Source: Geodermatophilus sabuli (lineage in GTDB: Bacteria; Actinomycetota; Actinomycetes; Mycobacteriales; Geodermatophilaceae). From it: a DNA stretch of 64,000 nt. Position 1 is the first letter of the stretch. The number at the start of each line of letters is the position of its first letter. The position numbers were made by a program, and so were the translations under genes. Shown piece after piece: positions 33,261 through 41,488 of this stretch. The stretch spans positions 62,001 to 126,000 of the forward strand of contig NZ_OBDO01000001.1 of assembly GCF_900215145.1 (NCBI RefSeq), given 5' to 3'. Below the pieces are notes generated by a model. The model saw nothing but the letters and a program-made list of their open reading frames with translations, ran no database searches and was not told where the DNA came from.

Positions 33261-33345
33261 CTGCGGATCTCCTGTGTGGGGGCCGGAACGGGGTGTTCCG
33301 GCGACACGGACGACGATGGGGCCCCAACCGCAGGGCACCCGCCCG
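33121..33345. repeat. 225-bp duplication, copy 2
   Basis: Start of TasA-like gene 2 and its upstream DNA, paired with 30934-31158. Confidence 0.85.
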
Positions 33346-33367
33346 CCTCCCGCAAGAAAGCCGCAAG
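33324..33367 (-). promoter_or_regulatory. Four 11-bp direct repeats (array C)
   Basis: On the minus strand from 33367 down: CTTGCGGCTTT, CTTGCGGGAGG, CGGGCGGGTGC, CCTGCGGTTGG. Same distance (64 bp) to ATG 33260 as array B to its gene. The two distal repeats lie outside the 225-bp duplication yet keep CTTGCGG. Confidence 0.7.
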
Positions 33368-33470
33368 CAGTGGCGGCCCCGTTCCGGGCCGCCCCGAACC
33401 CGTGGGGAGTGGGCGACGCGGTCCCCTCCCGGGGAGGCTCGCGGAGCGCCGGCGGGCGCCGGCAGGTGGT

Positions 33471-34715
33471 TCAGCGGGGCAGCGTCAGCGTGAAGGTCGT
33501 GCCCCGTCCCTCGGCGCTGTCCAGCTCCAGGGTGCCGCCGTGGGCGGTGGTGATGGCCTTGGTGATCGCCAGGCCCAGGCCCACCCCCGGCACCGCGTTC
33601 CGGCGGGCGGTCGAGGCCCGGAAGAAGCGGGCGAACAGTTGCGCCTGCTCCCCGGCGGGGATGCCGATGCCGGTGTCGGTGACCGCCAGCCGGGCCACCG
33701 GGACGGCGTCCGGCTGCTCCTCGGGGACGACGGTGCCGTCCGCCGTCCGCCAGGCCGCGCGCAGGGTCAGGGTGACCCGGCCGCCGCGGGGGGTGAACTT
33801 GACGGCGTTGGCCACCAGGTTGTCGGAGGCCTGGCCGAGCCGGACGGCGTCCCCGCGGACCGGCAGGCCGCCGTCGGGCACGTCCACCACCAGCTCGACG
33901 CCCGCGGTGGCGGCGGTGACCCGGGCGGTCTCCTCCGCGGCACGGACCACCGCGGCCAGGTCGACGTCCTCCGGCTGGAGGCTGAACCGGCCGGCGTCCA
34001 CCTGCGCGGTGAACAGCAGGTCGCCGACCAGGCGCAGCAACCGCTGGGCGTTGCGCTCCACGGTGCCGAGGTACTGCCGCTGCTCGTCGGTCAGGGGCTG
34101 GTCGGGGTCGTCCAGGACCAGCTCCAGGTAGCCGAGGATCGAGCTCAACGGCGTGCGCAGCTCGTGGCTGATCAGGCTCACGAACTGGTCCTTCATCCGC
34201 TCGGTGGCGCGGACCTCGGTCATGTCGGTGCCGACGAAGTTCCAGCCCGCGTGCGCGCCGGTGTCGTCGGTGCGCGGGGTCACCGCGACCGACACCGTCA
34301 GCTCCTCGCCACCGGCGGCGAGGTAGGTCCAGTCGCGGACGTCGCTGCCGTGTTCCTGCGCGGCGCGCACCAGCGCGGCCAGCCCGCCGCCGGCCGCCTC
34401 GAGCTCCTCGGGCAGGTGGAAGTCGGTGATCGACCGGCGACGGACGACGTCGGCGCGCGGCAGGCCCAGCAGCTTCTCGGCCCCGGGGTTCCACACCCGG
34501 ATGACCCCGTCGACGTCGGTGCCGATGATCGACTGCTCGGTCACCGCGTCGATGACGCTGGTCATCGTCTGCGCCCGCGCCTGCAGCATGCGGGTGGCGA
34601 CCTCCAGCTCCCCGTCGCGGTGCTGCATCTGGGCGAGCAGCGCGGCGTTCTCCGCGCGGAGCCGCTCCAGCTCGACCTCGGGGGTGGCCGTCCGGACGTC
34701 GTCGGTGGTGGTCAT
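33471..34715 (-). CDS. PAS-domain sensor histidine kinase
   Basis: A 414-residue cytosolic kinase with no membrane segment. An N-terminal coiled coil (about 12-50) leads to a PAS domain (about 55-175, SIIGTDVDGVIRVWNPGAEK). The HisKA H-box is FVSLISHELRTPLSSILGYL. The HATPase_c domain has N-box DNLVANAVKFTPRGG, G1 DTGIGIP and G2 GVGLGLAITKAI. Its start overlaps the single-domain receiver gene (ATGA), so both form a two-gene operon. Confidence 0.93.
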   Translation of the reverse strand: MTTTDDVRTATPEVELERLRAENAALLAQMQHRDGELEVATRMLQARAQTMTSVIDAVTEQSIIGTDVDGVIRVWNPGAEKLLGLPRADVVRRRSITDFHLPEELEAAGGGLAALVRAAQEHGSDVRDWTYLAAGGEELTVSVAVTPRTDDTGAHAGWNFVGTDMTEVRATERMKDQFVSLISHELRTPLSSILGYLELVLDDPDQPLTDEQRQYLGTVERNAQRLLRLVGDLLFTAQVDAGRFSLQPEDVDLAAVVRAAEETARVTAATAGVELVVDVPDGGLPVRGDAVRLGQASDNLVANAVKFTPRGGRVTLTLRAAWRTADGTVVPEEQPDAVPVARLAVTDTGIGIPAGEQAQLFARFFRASTARRNAVPGVGLGLAITKAITTAHGGTLELDSAEGRGTTFTLTLPR

Positions 34716-35101
34716 GCGGTCGCTCCGGAGGTCAGCTCCCGGACGCGGGCGACCAGCCCCGCGACCGAGAAGGGCTTGGCGAGGTAGTCGTCGGCGCCGG
34801 CGGCCAGTCCGCCGGCGACGTCGTCGGGCGAGGCGCCGGCCGACAGCAGCAGGACACGGACGGCGGCGGTGGCCGGGGCGGCGCGCAGCGCCGCGCACAC
34901 CTCCAGCCCGGTGGCGCCGGGCATGGAGACGTCGAGGACGGCGAGGTCCGGCGGGTCGGTGCGGGCGGCGGTGAGGGCTCGCGGGCCGTCGGCGGCCTCC
35001 GCGACGACGGTGCACCCGGCTCGGCGCACGGCGAGGCAGACCAGCGCGCGGATGTCGTCCTCGTCGTCGGCGACCAGCACGCGAGCTGGACCGGTCGGCA
35101 C
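34712..35101 (-). CDS. Single-domain response regulator
   Basis: A 129-residue receiver: ADDEDDIRALV acidic pair, phosphoacceptor Asp in LAVLDVSMPG, Lys in DDYLAKPFSV. It has no output domain, so it must act by protein contact or pass phosphate on, for example toward the receiver-HPt protein or a kinase. GTG 35101. Coupled to the PAS kinase downstream. Confidence 0.92.
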   Translation of the reverse strand: MPTGPARVLVADDEDDIRALVCLAVRRAGCTVVAEAADGPRALTAARTDPPDLAVLDVSMPGATGLEVCAALRAAPATAAVRVLLLSAGASPDDVAGGLAAGADDYLAKPFSVAGLVARVRELTSGATA

Positions 35102-35256
35102 GGGGGCGGGCTCCCTCGGTCGGGCGGCCGGTGCCCGCGGGCCCGCGCCGGTGGTGTCGTCCTCCCCGACCTCGGCGCCCGCGGCGCCCGGCTGCAGCCC
35201 GGCCGGTGCGGCCTCACTCGAACAGGGGACCGGCCCGACCGCCCCCGGACAGCACT

Positions 35257-35286
35257 GCGCCCCGCCGGGTGGACCCGGCGGGGCGC
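35257..35286 (-). terminator. Intrinsic terminator of the DUF3618 operon
   Basis: A perfect 14-bp stem (35257-35270 with 35273-35286) with a minimal loop, 37 nt past the DUF3618 gene stop. Confidence 0.78.
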
Positions 35287-35323
35287 GGTGTCAGGTGTCG
35301 CGGCCTCCTGGGGAGGCCCTCCC

Positions 35324-36025
35324 TCAGCTGCCGGACTGGCTCTGCACCGTCTGCCGGGACTGCTGGGCCTGGCCCTGCACGTCCTGCGCGGCCGACTGGC
35401 CCTCCTGCTTGACCGTCTGGGCGGCGTCCTGCGCGGTGGACCTGACCTCATCGACGGCCTGCTGGGCGGCCGGCTTGAGCTGATCGCCGATCTCCTGCGC
35501 GGCCTGCTTGGCCGGCGCGAGCAGCGCGTCCTTGTTCTCGCGGACCGCCGTCTCGGCCTGCTGGGCGAGTTGCCGCTCCTTCTCCGACGCCGGCATGAGG
35601 CTGGAGACCAGCCAGCCGACACCGAAGGCGATGAGGCCGGCGGCGAGCGGGTTGCCCTGGGTCTGGCGGACGACCGTGTCCGGCGCCTGCTGGACGGCCG
35701 AGGCCGCCGACTGCGCGGCGCCCTGCACGGACTCAGCGGCGCTGGACGCGGCACCCTGTACCGAGCCGGCCGCGTTGGACGCCATGCCGTGGGTCGACGA
35801 GGTGGTGCTGTGGGCGGTGCCCATCACCGATGACCGGGCGTTCTGCGCGGTTCCCATCACCTTCTCCTTCGCCTGGGTGATGCGGCCCTTGGCCGCGGTG
35901 ACCCGCCGGTCCATCACCCGGGCGGGGTTGACCTTCTCGTTGAGCGCGTCGACGTCGTAGCTCAGCTCGCGCTGAGTCTCCTCGATCTGCCGGCGGATCA
36001 CTTCCGGGTCGTTGCTCGTGGTCAT
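35324..36025 (-). CDS. DUF3618 domain protein with Ala/Gln-rich helical tail
   Basis: A 233-residue protein. The N-terminal DUF3618 segment is VIRRQIEETQRELSYDVDAL then VNPARVMDRRV. A long Ala/Ser/Gln/Thr-rich helix (about 60-125) follows, then a short membrane segment GNPLAAGLIAFGVGWLVSSL near residue 130, then another Ala/Gln-rich amphipathic stretch to the end. It looks like an envelope or LEA-like structural protein. Last gene of a three-gene operon with the holin-X and Ala/Gln proteins. Confidence 0.85.
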   Translation of the reverse strand: MTTSNDPEVIRRQIEETQRELSYDVDALNEKVNPARVMDRRVTAAKGRITQAKEKVMGTAQNARSSVMGTAHSTTSSTHGMASNAAGSVQGAASSAAESVQGAAQSAASAVQQAPDTVVRQTQGNPLAAGLIAFGVGWLVSSLMPASEKERQLAQQAETAVRENKDALLAPAKQAAQEIGDQLKPAAQQAVDEVRSTAQDAAQTVKQEGQSAAQDVQGQAQQSRQTVQSQSGS

Positions 36026-36066
36026 GTCACGTACTCCGATGTCTGGGAGGGCCGGTGGACGGCGGG

Positions 36067-36606
36067 TCAGTTGGGCTTGAGGGCGTCGGGCACCTGCTGG
36101 AGGGTGTCGACGGTGCGCTCGGGCTTGGGGTTCACGGCCTTGAGCTGCTTGCGGCCCATGACGAACGCGACCGCGGCGATGACGCCCCAGATGACGGCGA
36201 CGATCAGTGCCGACCAGCTGTGACCCACGAGGTGGTGCAGAGCCCACCAGAGGGCGATCGAGAGGAACAGCAGCAGCATGTAGCCGGCGAAGCCGGCCGC
36301 GCCCATGAGGCCCACGCCCTTGCCGGCCTTGCTCGCCTCGGCCTTGACCTCGACCTTGGCCAGCTCGAGCTCCTGGCGCATGAGGGTGGAGAGGTCCTTG
36401 GCGACCTCACCCATCAACTGGCCGACGGAGGTGCCCTCGACGTCGGGGCGGCCGGCGTCGGTGGTGGGGGTGCCCATGGCACCGGCGTGCGCACCGTAGG
36501 ACTCCTCAGGGGAGACCGCGTAGTTGGCCTGTCCGGGGGTGGCCGCCGGGTCCTGGTAGCCCTGCGGCGTCCCCACCGGCGTGGCGCCGGAGTAGGGGGA
36601 CGTCAT
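36067..36606 (-). CDS. Actinobacterial Holin-X / phage-holin-family membrane protein
   Basis: A 179-residue protein. A Pro/Gly/Thr-rich N terminus (1-55) is followed by VGQLMGEVAKDLSTLMRQEL and ELAKVEVKAEASKAGKG, the characteristic amphipathic helix of Holin-X (PF07332). Two transmembrane helices follow (about 98-118 and 128-150). Despite the name these are chromosomal envelope proteins, not phage genes. Lies 4 nt after the upstream gene and 41 nt before the DUF3618 gene. Confidence 0.88.
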   Translation of the reverse strand: MTSPYSGATPVGTPQGYQDPAATPGQANYAVSPEESYGAHAGAMGTPTTDAGRPDVEGTSVGQLMGEVAKDLSTLMRQELELAKVEVKAEASKAGKGVGLMGAAGFAGYMLLLFLSIALWWALHHLVGHSWSALIVAVIWGVIAAVAFVMGRKQLKAVNPKPERTVDTLQQVPDALKPN

Positions 36607-36610
36607 CGCC

Positions 36611-37474
36611 TCAGACCCCCCGACCCGGGTTGCGCGCGGGGTCGTCCCAGCCGGCCGGCGTGGTCGGCGGGACGGCGGCGTCGGCCGGCGGCACGGTGCC
36701 GTACGGCGGCGGCGGTACCGGGGCGGTGCCGGTGGTGCCGGTGCCGCTGTAGCCGGCGGTCTCGCCGTAGCCGGTCGTCGTCTCGTAGCCCGTCGTCTCG
36801 GAGTAGCCGGAGTAGGCCGGCGTCGGGTCGACGTAGTTGGTCTGCGTGTAGCCCACCGGGGTGGCGCGGTGCTGGCCGGCGACGGTGCCGGTGTCGCTGT
36901 GCGCGGCCTTGACCCCGCTGGTGAGCCGGCCCGCGACGACCCCGGCGAGCGCGGCGCTCAGCAGGAACGTGCCCGGCTTGCGGCGGGCGAAGGAGCGGAC
37001 CTCCTCGAGCAGGTCGGCGGGCTCTCGGTTCTGCAGCCAGCCGGCGAACTCCTCGACCTTGCCGGTGGCCTGCTCCACGAGGTCGCGGGCGGGCCCGGCC
37101 TGTGCGCCGTTGCCCTCGACCATCCCGCGCAGCTGGGCGGCGATGCCCTGGAGCCCCTGGGCCGCCTTCTGCTGGGAGGCGACGGCCTGCTGGCGCAGCT
37201 GGGTGCGGCCCTGCTGGGCGAGGTCGCGCGCCTGCTGCTTGGTCTCGTATGCGATCTCCTTGGCCTGGTCGGCGGCGGTCGAGGCGACCTGGCTGCCGGC
37301 CTGGGCCGCGGTCTGGCCGACGTTGCGGGCCTCGCCCTTGGCGACGTCGGTGGTGGACGGCGAGCCGGTGGTACCGGTGGTCGTGCTGCCGGTGGCCGTG
37401 GTGCTGGTACCCGTGGCGCCGCTGCTGGGCGTGCTCGGCGGCGGCGGGAACGGGGTGTCGATGGAGTGCGTCAT
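36611..37474 (-). CDS. Ala/Gln-rich LEA-like envelope protein
   Basis: A 287-residue protein. The Pro/Thr/Ser-rich start is followed by VGQTAAQAGSQVASTAADQA and KEIAYETKQQARDLAQQGR, heptad-like repeats resembling LEA proteins. A helical middle ends in FARRKPGTFLLSAALAGVVA (short hydrophobic anchor), and a Tyr/Gly/Thr-rich repeat tail (SGYSETTGYETTTGYGETAG) is probably disordered. ATG 37474 has GAGGAGGAA upstream. First gene of the operon; likely membrane or envelope stress protection (inference). Confidence 0.75.
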   Translation of the reverse strand: MTHSIDTPFPPPPSTPSSGATGTSTTATGSTTTGTTGSPSTTDVAKGEARNVGQTAAQAGSQVASTAADQAKEIAYETKQQARDLAQQGRTQLRQQAVASQQKAAQGLQGIAAQLRGMVEGNGAQAGPARDLVEQATGKVEEFAGWLQNREPADLLEEVRSFARRKPGTFLLSAALAGVVAGRLTSGVKAAHSDTGTVAGQHRATPVGYTQTNYVDPTPAYSGYSETTGYETTTGYGETAGYSGTGTTGTAPVPPPPYGTVPPADAAVPPTTPAGWDDPARNPGRGV

Positions 37475-37816
37475 CGTTCCTCCTCGGCATGCGTCGTGGT
37501 CAGAGCAGGCGCTACCCGCGATCGCGATCACCCACACATCGCCGCAGGACGGTCGTCCCGCGCTGACGTGCGGGTATGGGTTCGGCCCCGGCTGCCGCGA
37601 GGGGCAGGCCGGGTCGTGCCGTGTCGCTCGCCGGACGCGTCGTCGCGTGCTCGGCGGAGTGGGTGTGAGGGGGAGTCGGCCGCCCGCCGCGGGACAGCGG
37701 GCAGTGACCCCACCACGTCGGGGTGGCGCCGTGTCGCGAGACCACGGGTACCCGTCGCGCCGGGCGGCGAAACGGAACCGGCTGGTCGGCGGGACCCACG
37801 GTTCCCCACTGCGGAC
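37475..37816. other. Divergent intergenic region
   Basis: About 340 bp with no supported gene. Holds the promoters of the envelope operon (minus) and, at its right end, of the iron-regulated gene (plus). Confidence 0.4.
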
Positions 37817-37835
37817 TAAGGTGAGGCACACCTTC
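37817..37835 (+). promoter_or_regulatory. IdeR/DtxR-type iron box
   Basis: TAAGGTGAGGCACACCTTC, 13 of 19 positions as in the consensus TTAGGTTAGGCTAACCTAA, 23 bp before the siderophore-interacting protein start. Expected to repress when iron is plentiful. Confidence 0.68.
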
Positions 37836-37858
37836 CTTCAGACCCGAGGAGTCCTCCC

Positions 37859-38701
37859 ATGGCCGAGCAGGCCCAGCGCCGTCCGCGCACCCCCCGGCTG
37901 GCCACGGTGCTCCGGACCTCCCGCCCCACCCCGCACCTGGTGCGCCTGGTCCTGGGCGGTGAGGGTCTGACCGGCTTCGCGCCGCAGCACACCGACTCCT
38001 ACGTCAAACTGGTGCTGCCGCCGGCCGGCGCGCCCTACGCGGCGCCCTTCGACATGGAGGAGGTGCGCAGCCAGCAGCCGGCCGAGCTGTGGCCCTGCCT
38101 GCGCACGTACACCGTCCGCGCGTGGGACGCCGATCGGGGCGAGCTGACCCTCGACGTCGTCGTCCACGGTGACGAGGGGGTCGCCGGCCCGTGGGCGGTC
38201 GCCGCCCGTCCCGGCGACGCGGTGCAGCTGCTGGGTCCGGGCGGCGACTACGTGCCCGCCGACGACGCCGACTGGCACCTGCTCGTCGGGGACGAGTCCG
38301 CGCTGCCGGCGATCGCCGTCTCGCTCGAGCGGCTGCCCGCCGGCGTGCCGGCGCTGGTGTTCGTCGAGGTCGACGGCCCGGCCGAGGAGCAGGACCTGGC
38401 GGTGCCCGCGGGGGTGGAGCTCCAGTGGGTGCACCGCGCCGGCGCGCCGGGCTCCGCGCTCGTCGCCGCAGTCCTGACCGCGGAGTTCCCGGAGGGCAGC
38501 GTGCACGCCTTCGTGCACGGGGAGGCCGGCTTCGTCCGCGACCTGCGCCGCTTCCTGCGGGTGGAGCGGCTGGTACCGCGCGAGCGGCTGTCTGCCTCGG
38601 GCTACTGGCGGCTCGGTCGCACCGACGAGGGCTGGCGTGCGGAGAAGGCGGAGTGGGTCGCCGCGGTGGAGGCCGACGAGCAGCGCCTGCCCGTCGCCTG
38701 A
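37859..38701 (+). CDS. Siderophore-interacting protein (SIP, FAD-type ferric reductase)
   Basis: A 280-residue flavoprotein of the ViuB/SIP family, which reduces ferric siderophores in the cytosol. DSYVKLVLPP and LRTYTVRAWD mark the FAD-binding barrel (R-x-Y-[TS]). GDYVPADDADWHLLVGDESA starts the NAD(P)H domain, with FVHGEAG and SGYWRLGRTDEGWR at the end. The iron box upstream fits. ATG 37859 with GAGGAGTCC. Confidence 0.92.
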   Translation: MAEQAQRRPRTPRLATVLRTSRPTPHLVRLVLGGEGLTGFAPQHTDSYVKLVLPPAGAPYAAPFDMEEVRSQQPAELWPCLRTYTVRAWDADRGELTLDVVVHGDEGVAGPWAVAARPGDAVQLLGPGGDYVPADDADWHLLVGDESALPAIAVSLERLPAGVPALVFVEVDGPAEEQDLAVPAGVELQWVHRAGAPGSALVAAVLTAEFPEGSVHAFVHGEAGFVRDLRRFLRVERLVPRERLSASGYWRLGRTDEGWRAEKAEWVAAVEADEQRLPVA

Positions 38702-38737
38702 GGACGGCGAACCGGAGGAGGGCGCCGGGAGTTCCGG

Positions 38738-39517
38738 TCAGCCGGCCCAGGGGAACCGGGGTGGGCGGCGCTCGGTGAAGGCCGCCGTCCCCTCGGCCAG
38801 CTCGCCGGCGGCGATCGTCTCCCGGTACCACCGCTCGGCCTCGGCACGCCCGTCGCGGCCGGCGCCCAGCGCGGCCACCACCTCCTTGGTCGCCCGCTGG
38901 GAGAGCGCGGAACGGGAGGCCAGCACCTCGGCGAACGCGAACACCTCCCGCTCCAGCTCGCCGGCGGCGACGAGGCGGTCGACCAGACCGGCGCGCAGCG
39001 CCGTCGGCGCGTCGATGAGCTCGCCGCTGAACAGCAGGTAGCGGGTCAGCGCCGGACCGACCAGGTCCAGCAGGGCCTTGGTCGACTCCGGCGCGTAGAC
39101 GACGCCGACCTTCGCCGGGGTCACGCCGAACACGCCCGTCGGGTCGGTGAACCGCAGGTCGCAGCAGGTGGCCAGCTCGACGCCGCCGCCGATGCAGTGG
39201 CCGCGGACCATGGCCACGGTCGGCTTGGGGAAGCCCCGCAGGGCGGCCTGCGCGGCCAGGTTGTCGCGGCGCAGCGCGGCCATCGGGTCGTCGGGGTCCG
39301 GGCCGGCGAGCAGGTCGGTGATGTCGGCGCCGGCGCAGAAGCTCGGCCCCTCGCCGGTCACGACGAGGACGCGGACGGTGGGGTCGCCGGCCGGTCCGGC
39401 CAGGACCTCGGGCAGCGCGGCCCACATCCCGGCGGTCAGCGAGTTGCGCTTCTCGGGCCGGGCGACGGTCAGGACGGCGACCGCGCCGTCCCGCGTGACG
39501 CGGAGGTGGTCGCTCAT
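38738..39517 (-). CDS. Enoyl-CoA hydratase/isomerase family protein
   Basis: A 259-residue crotonase: RPEKRNSLTAGMW, oxyanion-hole motif SFCAGADITDLL and GHCIGGGVELATCCDLRF. The second catalytic-Glu position (usually E in A-P-E-x-G) reads TPAKVGVVYAPES, so the exact reaction is uncertain: not a classical hydratase Glu pair. ATG 39517 touches the peptidase stop (TGATG). Confidence 0.88.
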   Translation of the reverse strand: MSDHLRVTRDGAVAVLTVARPEKRNSLTAGMWAALPEVLAGPAGDPTVRVLVVTGEGPSFCAGADITDLLAGPDPDDPMAALRRDNLAAQAALRGFPKPTVAMVRGHCIGGGVELATCCDLRFTDPTGVFGVTPAKVGVVYAPESTKALLDLVGPALTRYLLFSGELIDAPTALRAGLVDRLVAAGELEREVFAFAEVLASRSALSQRATKEVVAALGAGRDGRAEAERWYRETIAAGELAEGTAAFTERRPPRFPWAG

Positions 39518-40434
39518 CAGCCCAGGTCGTCGGTGGCGAAGGTGTCGCACTGCGCCGGGTCGCCGGTCTCGTAGCCGGTGGTGAACCAGCGCTGCCGCTG
39601 CTCCGACGAGCCGTGCGTGAACGCGTCCTGGTCGACGGTGCCGCCGCCGAGGTTCTGCTGGATGAAGTCGTCGCCGATGCGGGCGGCAGCGTCCAGGGCC
39701 GCGTCGATGTCGTCATGGGTGATCTCGGCGATCAGTGGCCGGCCGGACTCGTCGGGGACCGTCTCGGCGTGGTTGGCCCAGGCCCCGGCGTAGCAGTCGG
39801 CCTGCAGCTCCAGCCGCACGGTGCCGCTGGCCGGGCCGGTCTCACCCGGGGTGACCTGCTGGTTGGTGCCCAGCAGGTTCTGCACGTGGTGGCCGTACTC
39901 GTGGGCGATCACGTAGGCGTTGACGAACAGCCCGCCCTCGGCGCCGAACTGCGACTGCAGCTGGTCGAAGAACGACAGGTCGATGTAGACGAGCTGGTCG
40001 GCCGGGCAGTAGAAGGGCCCCGAGCCACTGGTCGCGCCGCCGCAGCTGGTCTGCACCGAGCCGTTGAAGAACACGGTGTCGGTCGGCTGGTAGCGGTCCC
40101 CGAGCACGCCGGTCCAGTAGTCCTGGATCGACTCGATGTCCGCGACCACGGCGCAGTCGACGCTCTCGTTGGCGTCCGCGCCGGTCCGGCACTGCTGCTC
40201 GAGCTGGCCGTTGTCGGCGGTCTGACCCTGGCCGAGGCTGCCGAGCTGGCCGAGCGCGGCCCCGCCGCCGTCCCCACCGCCGCCGAGCAGCTGGAACAGC
40301 ACGAGCACGACGACGCCGACCAGCCCGAGGCCGCCGCCACCGACGGCCAGCCCGCGGCCGCCGCCGAGACCGCCACCGCCGCGGCGGTCCTGGACGCCCG
40401 ACGTGTCGAGATCCGCGCCTTCGCTGTACCTCAT
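39517..40434 (-). CDS. Neutral zinc metallopeptidase (YpfJ family), membrane anchored
   Basis: A 305-residue protein: N-terminal basic Gly-rich segment, one transmembrane helix (LGLVGVVVLVLFQLLGG), then an external domain with VIAHEYGHHVQ, the HExxH-like zinc site, and ELQADCYAGAWA supplying the third ligand. Several Cys suggest disulfides. Physiological substrate unknown. Gly-rich linker before the TM is typical of actinobacterial members. Confidence 0.9.
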   Translation of the reverse strand: MRYSEGADLDTSGVQDRRGGGGLGGGRGLAVGGGGLGLVGVVVLVLFQLLGGGGDGGGAALGQLGSLGQGQTADNGQLEQQCRTGADANESVDCAVVADIESIQDYWTGVLGDRYQPTDTVFFNGSVQTSCGGATSGSGPFYCPADQLVYIDLSFFDQLQSQFGAEGGLFVNAYVIAHEYGHHVQNLLGTNQQVTPGETGPASGTVRLELQADCYAGAWANHAETVPDESGRPLIAEITHDDIDAALDAAARIGDDFIQQNLGGGTVDQDAFTHGSSEQRQRWFTTGYETGDPAQCDTFATDDLG

Positions 40435-40510
40435 GGGCCGGCAGCTCTCCTGGTCCCCGGCACGCTGGGTCGGTGCCGTCCGCAGCGGCGGTGCCCCGGC
40501 GGGGGCCCGG

Positions 40511-41368
40511 TCATGCGCGTTCGGCCGCCTCCCCGCCGGTCGGCGTCCGGCTCGGCTGCTCGGCGGGCTCGTCGCGCAGGAACAGGTACCAGTAGGACGT
40601 CGCGACGAAGACCACCGCACCGACCAGGTTGCCCAGCCCGGCCATCAGCCAGTTCACCCCGACGTCGCCCCACCCGAGGTCCGGGACGCCGGCGAAGATG
40701 GCCGCGGGCAGGAAGAACATGTTGGCCACGACGTGGTCGAAACCCATCGCGACGAACGCCATGATCGGGAAGAAGATGGCCAGCACCTTGCCCGACACCG
40801 ACGTGGCGGCCAGCGACATCCACACCGCCAGGCAGACCAGCCAGTTGCAGCCGACGCCGCGCAGGAAGACCTGCCAGGGCGACTCGTGCAGGCCCTTGGC
40901 CTCGGCGATCTGGGCCAGGCGCTCGTGGGTCAGTCCGGCGCCGCCGGAGGCGCCGGGCGCGCCGATGACCCCGGTCTGGACGGCGAGGAAGTAGGCCACG
41001 AACAGCGCACCGAGCAGGTTGCCCAGCAGCACGAGCGTGAGGTTCTTGGCGACGTCGCCCGCGCCGAGCCGGCCCTGCATGGCGCCGAGCGGGACGAGCA
41101 GCATGTTGCCGGTCGCGAGGTCCGACCCCGCGATGAGCACCAGCACCAGCCCGAGGGTGAAGGCCGCGCCCATGAACAGGGTGGGCAGCGTGCCCCACGT
41201 GTCCGGGTCCAGCCCCGAGGAGACGGTGATCGCGACCAGGGCGCCGAAGGCGATGTAGGCGCCCCCGAGGAAGGAGCTGACCAGGACGCGGTCCCAGGTG
41301 CGGTGCACCTTCTTCGCGCCGGTCTCGCTGGCCACCTGGGCCATCTCGGGCGGTTGGCGGTCGGGCAT
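40511..41368 (-). CDS. Formate/nitrite transporter (FNT) family channel
   Basis: A 285-residue protein with six membrane helices: GSDLATGNMLLVPLGAMQGR, RGVGCNWLVCLAVWMSLAAT and GFDHVVANMFFLPAAIF are the FNT signatures, including the central His (FDH). It moves formate, nitrite or related monovalent anions. ATG 41368. No nitrite reductase nearby, so the ion is unclear. Confidence 0.92.
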   Translation of the reverse strand: MPDRQPPEMAQVASETGAKKVHRTWDRVLVSSFLGGAYIAFGALVAITVSSGLDPDTWGTLPTLFMGAAFTLGLVLVLIAGSDLATGNMLLVPLGAMQGRLGAGDVAKNLTLVLLGNLLGALFVAYFLAVQTGVIGAPGASGGAGLTHERLAQIAEAKGLHESPWQVFLRGVGCNWLVCLAVWMSLAATSVSGKVLAIFFPIMAFVAMGFDHVVANMFFLPAAIFAGVPDLGWGDVGVNWLMAGLGNLVGAVVFVATSYWYLFLRDEPAEQPSRTPTGGEAAERA

Positions 41369-41475
41369 CGCGCCTCCACGCGGCAGCGGGCGGTGGGGTT
41401 GGGACGCTACTGGCCTCCGCCGATCCCGGCCCGTCGACGGCGGCCGCCCGGGCTGCCCGGCGCTGGGCGTCGACC

Positions 41476-41481
41476 TAGGTT
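41476..41481 (+). promoter_or_regulatory. Candidate -10 of a leaderless promoter
   Basis: TAGGTT, 7 nt before ATG 41489; same hexamer and gap as at 27467. Confidence 0.4.
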
Positions 41482-41488
41482 GGAGGCC

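Noticed and set aside
36067..36606. Prophage suggested by the 'holin' family name
   Set aside because: Actinobacterial Holin-X proteins are ordinary chromosomal envelope proteins; no phage structural, lysis or replication gene is near.
38702..38737. ACCGGA...TCCGGT as terminator between the SIP and enoyl-CoA hydratase genes
   Set aside because: The stem is only 6 bp with a long loop, too weak to call.
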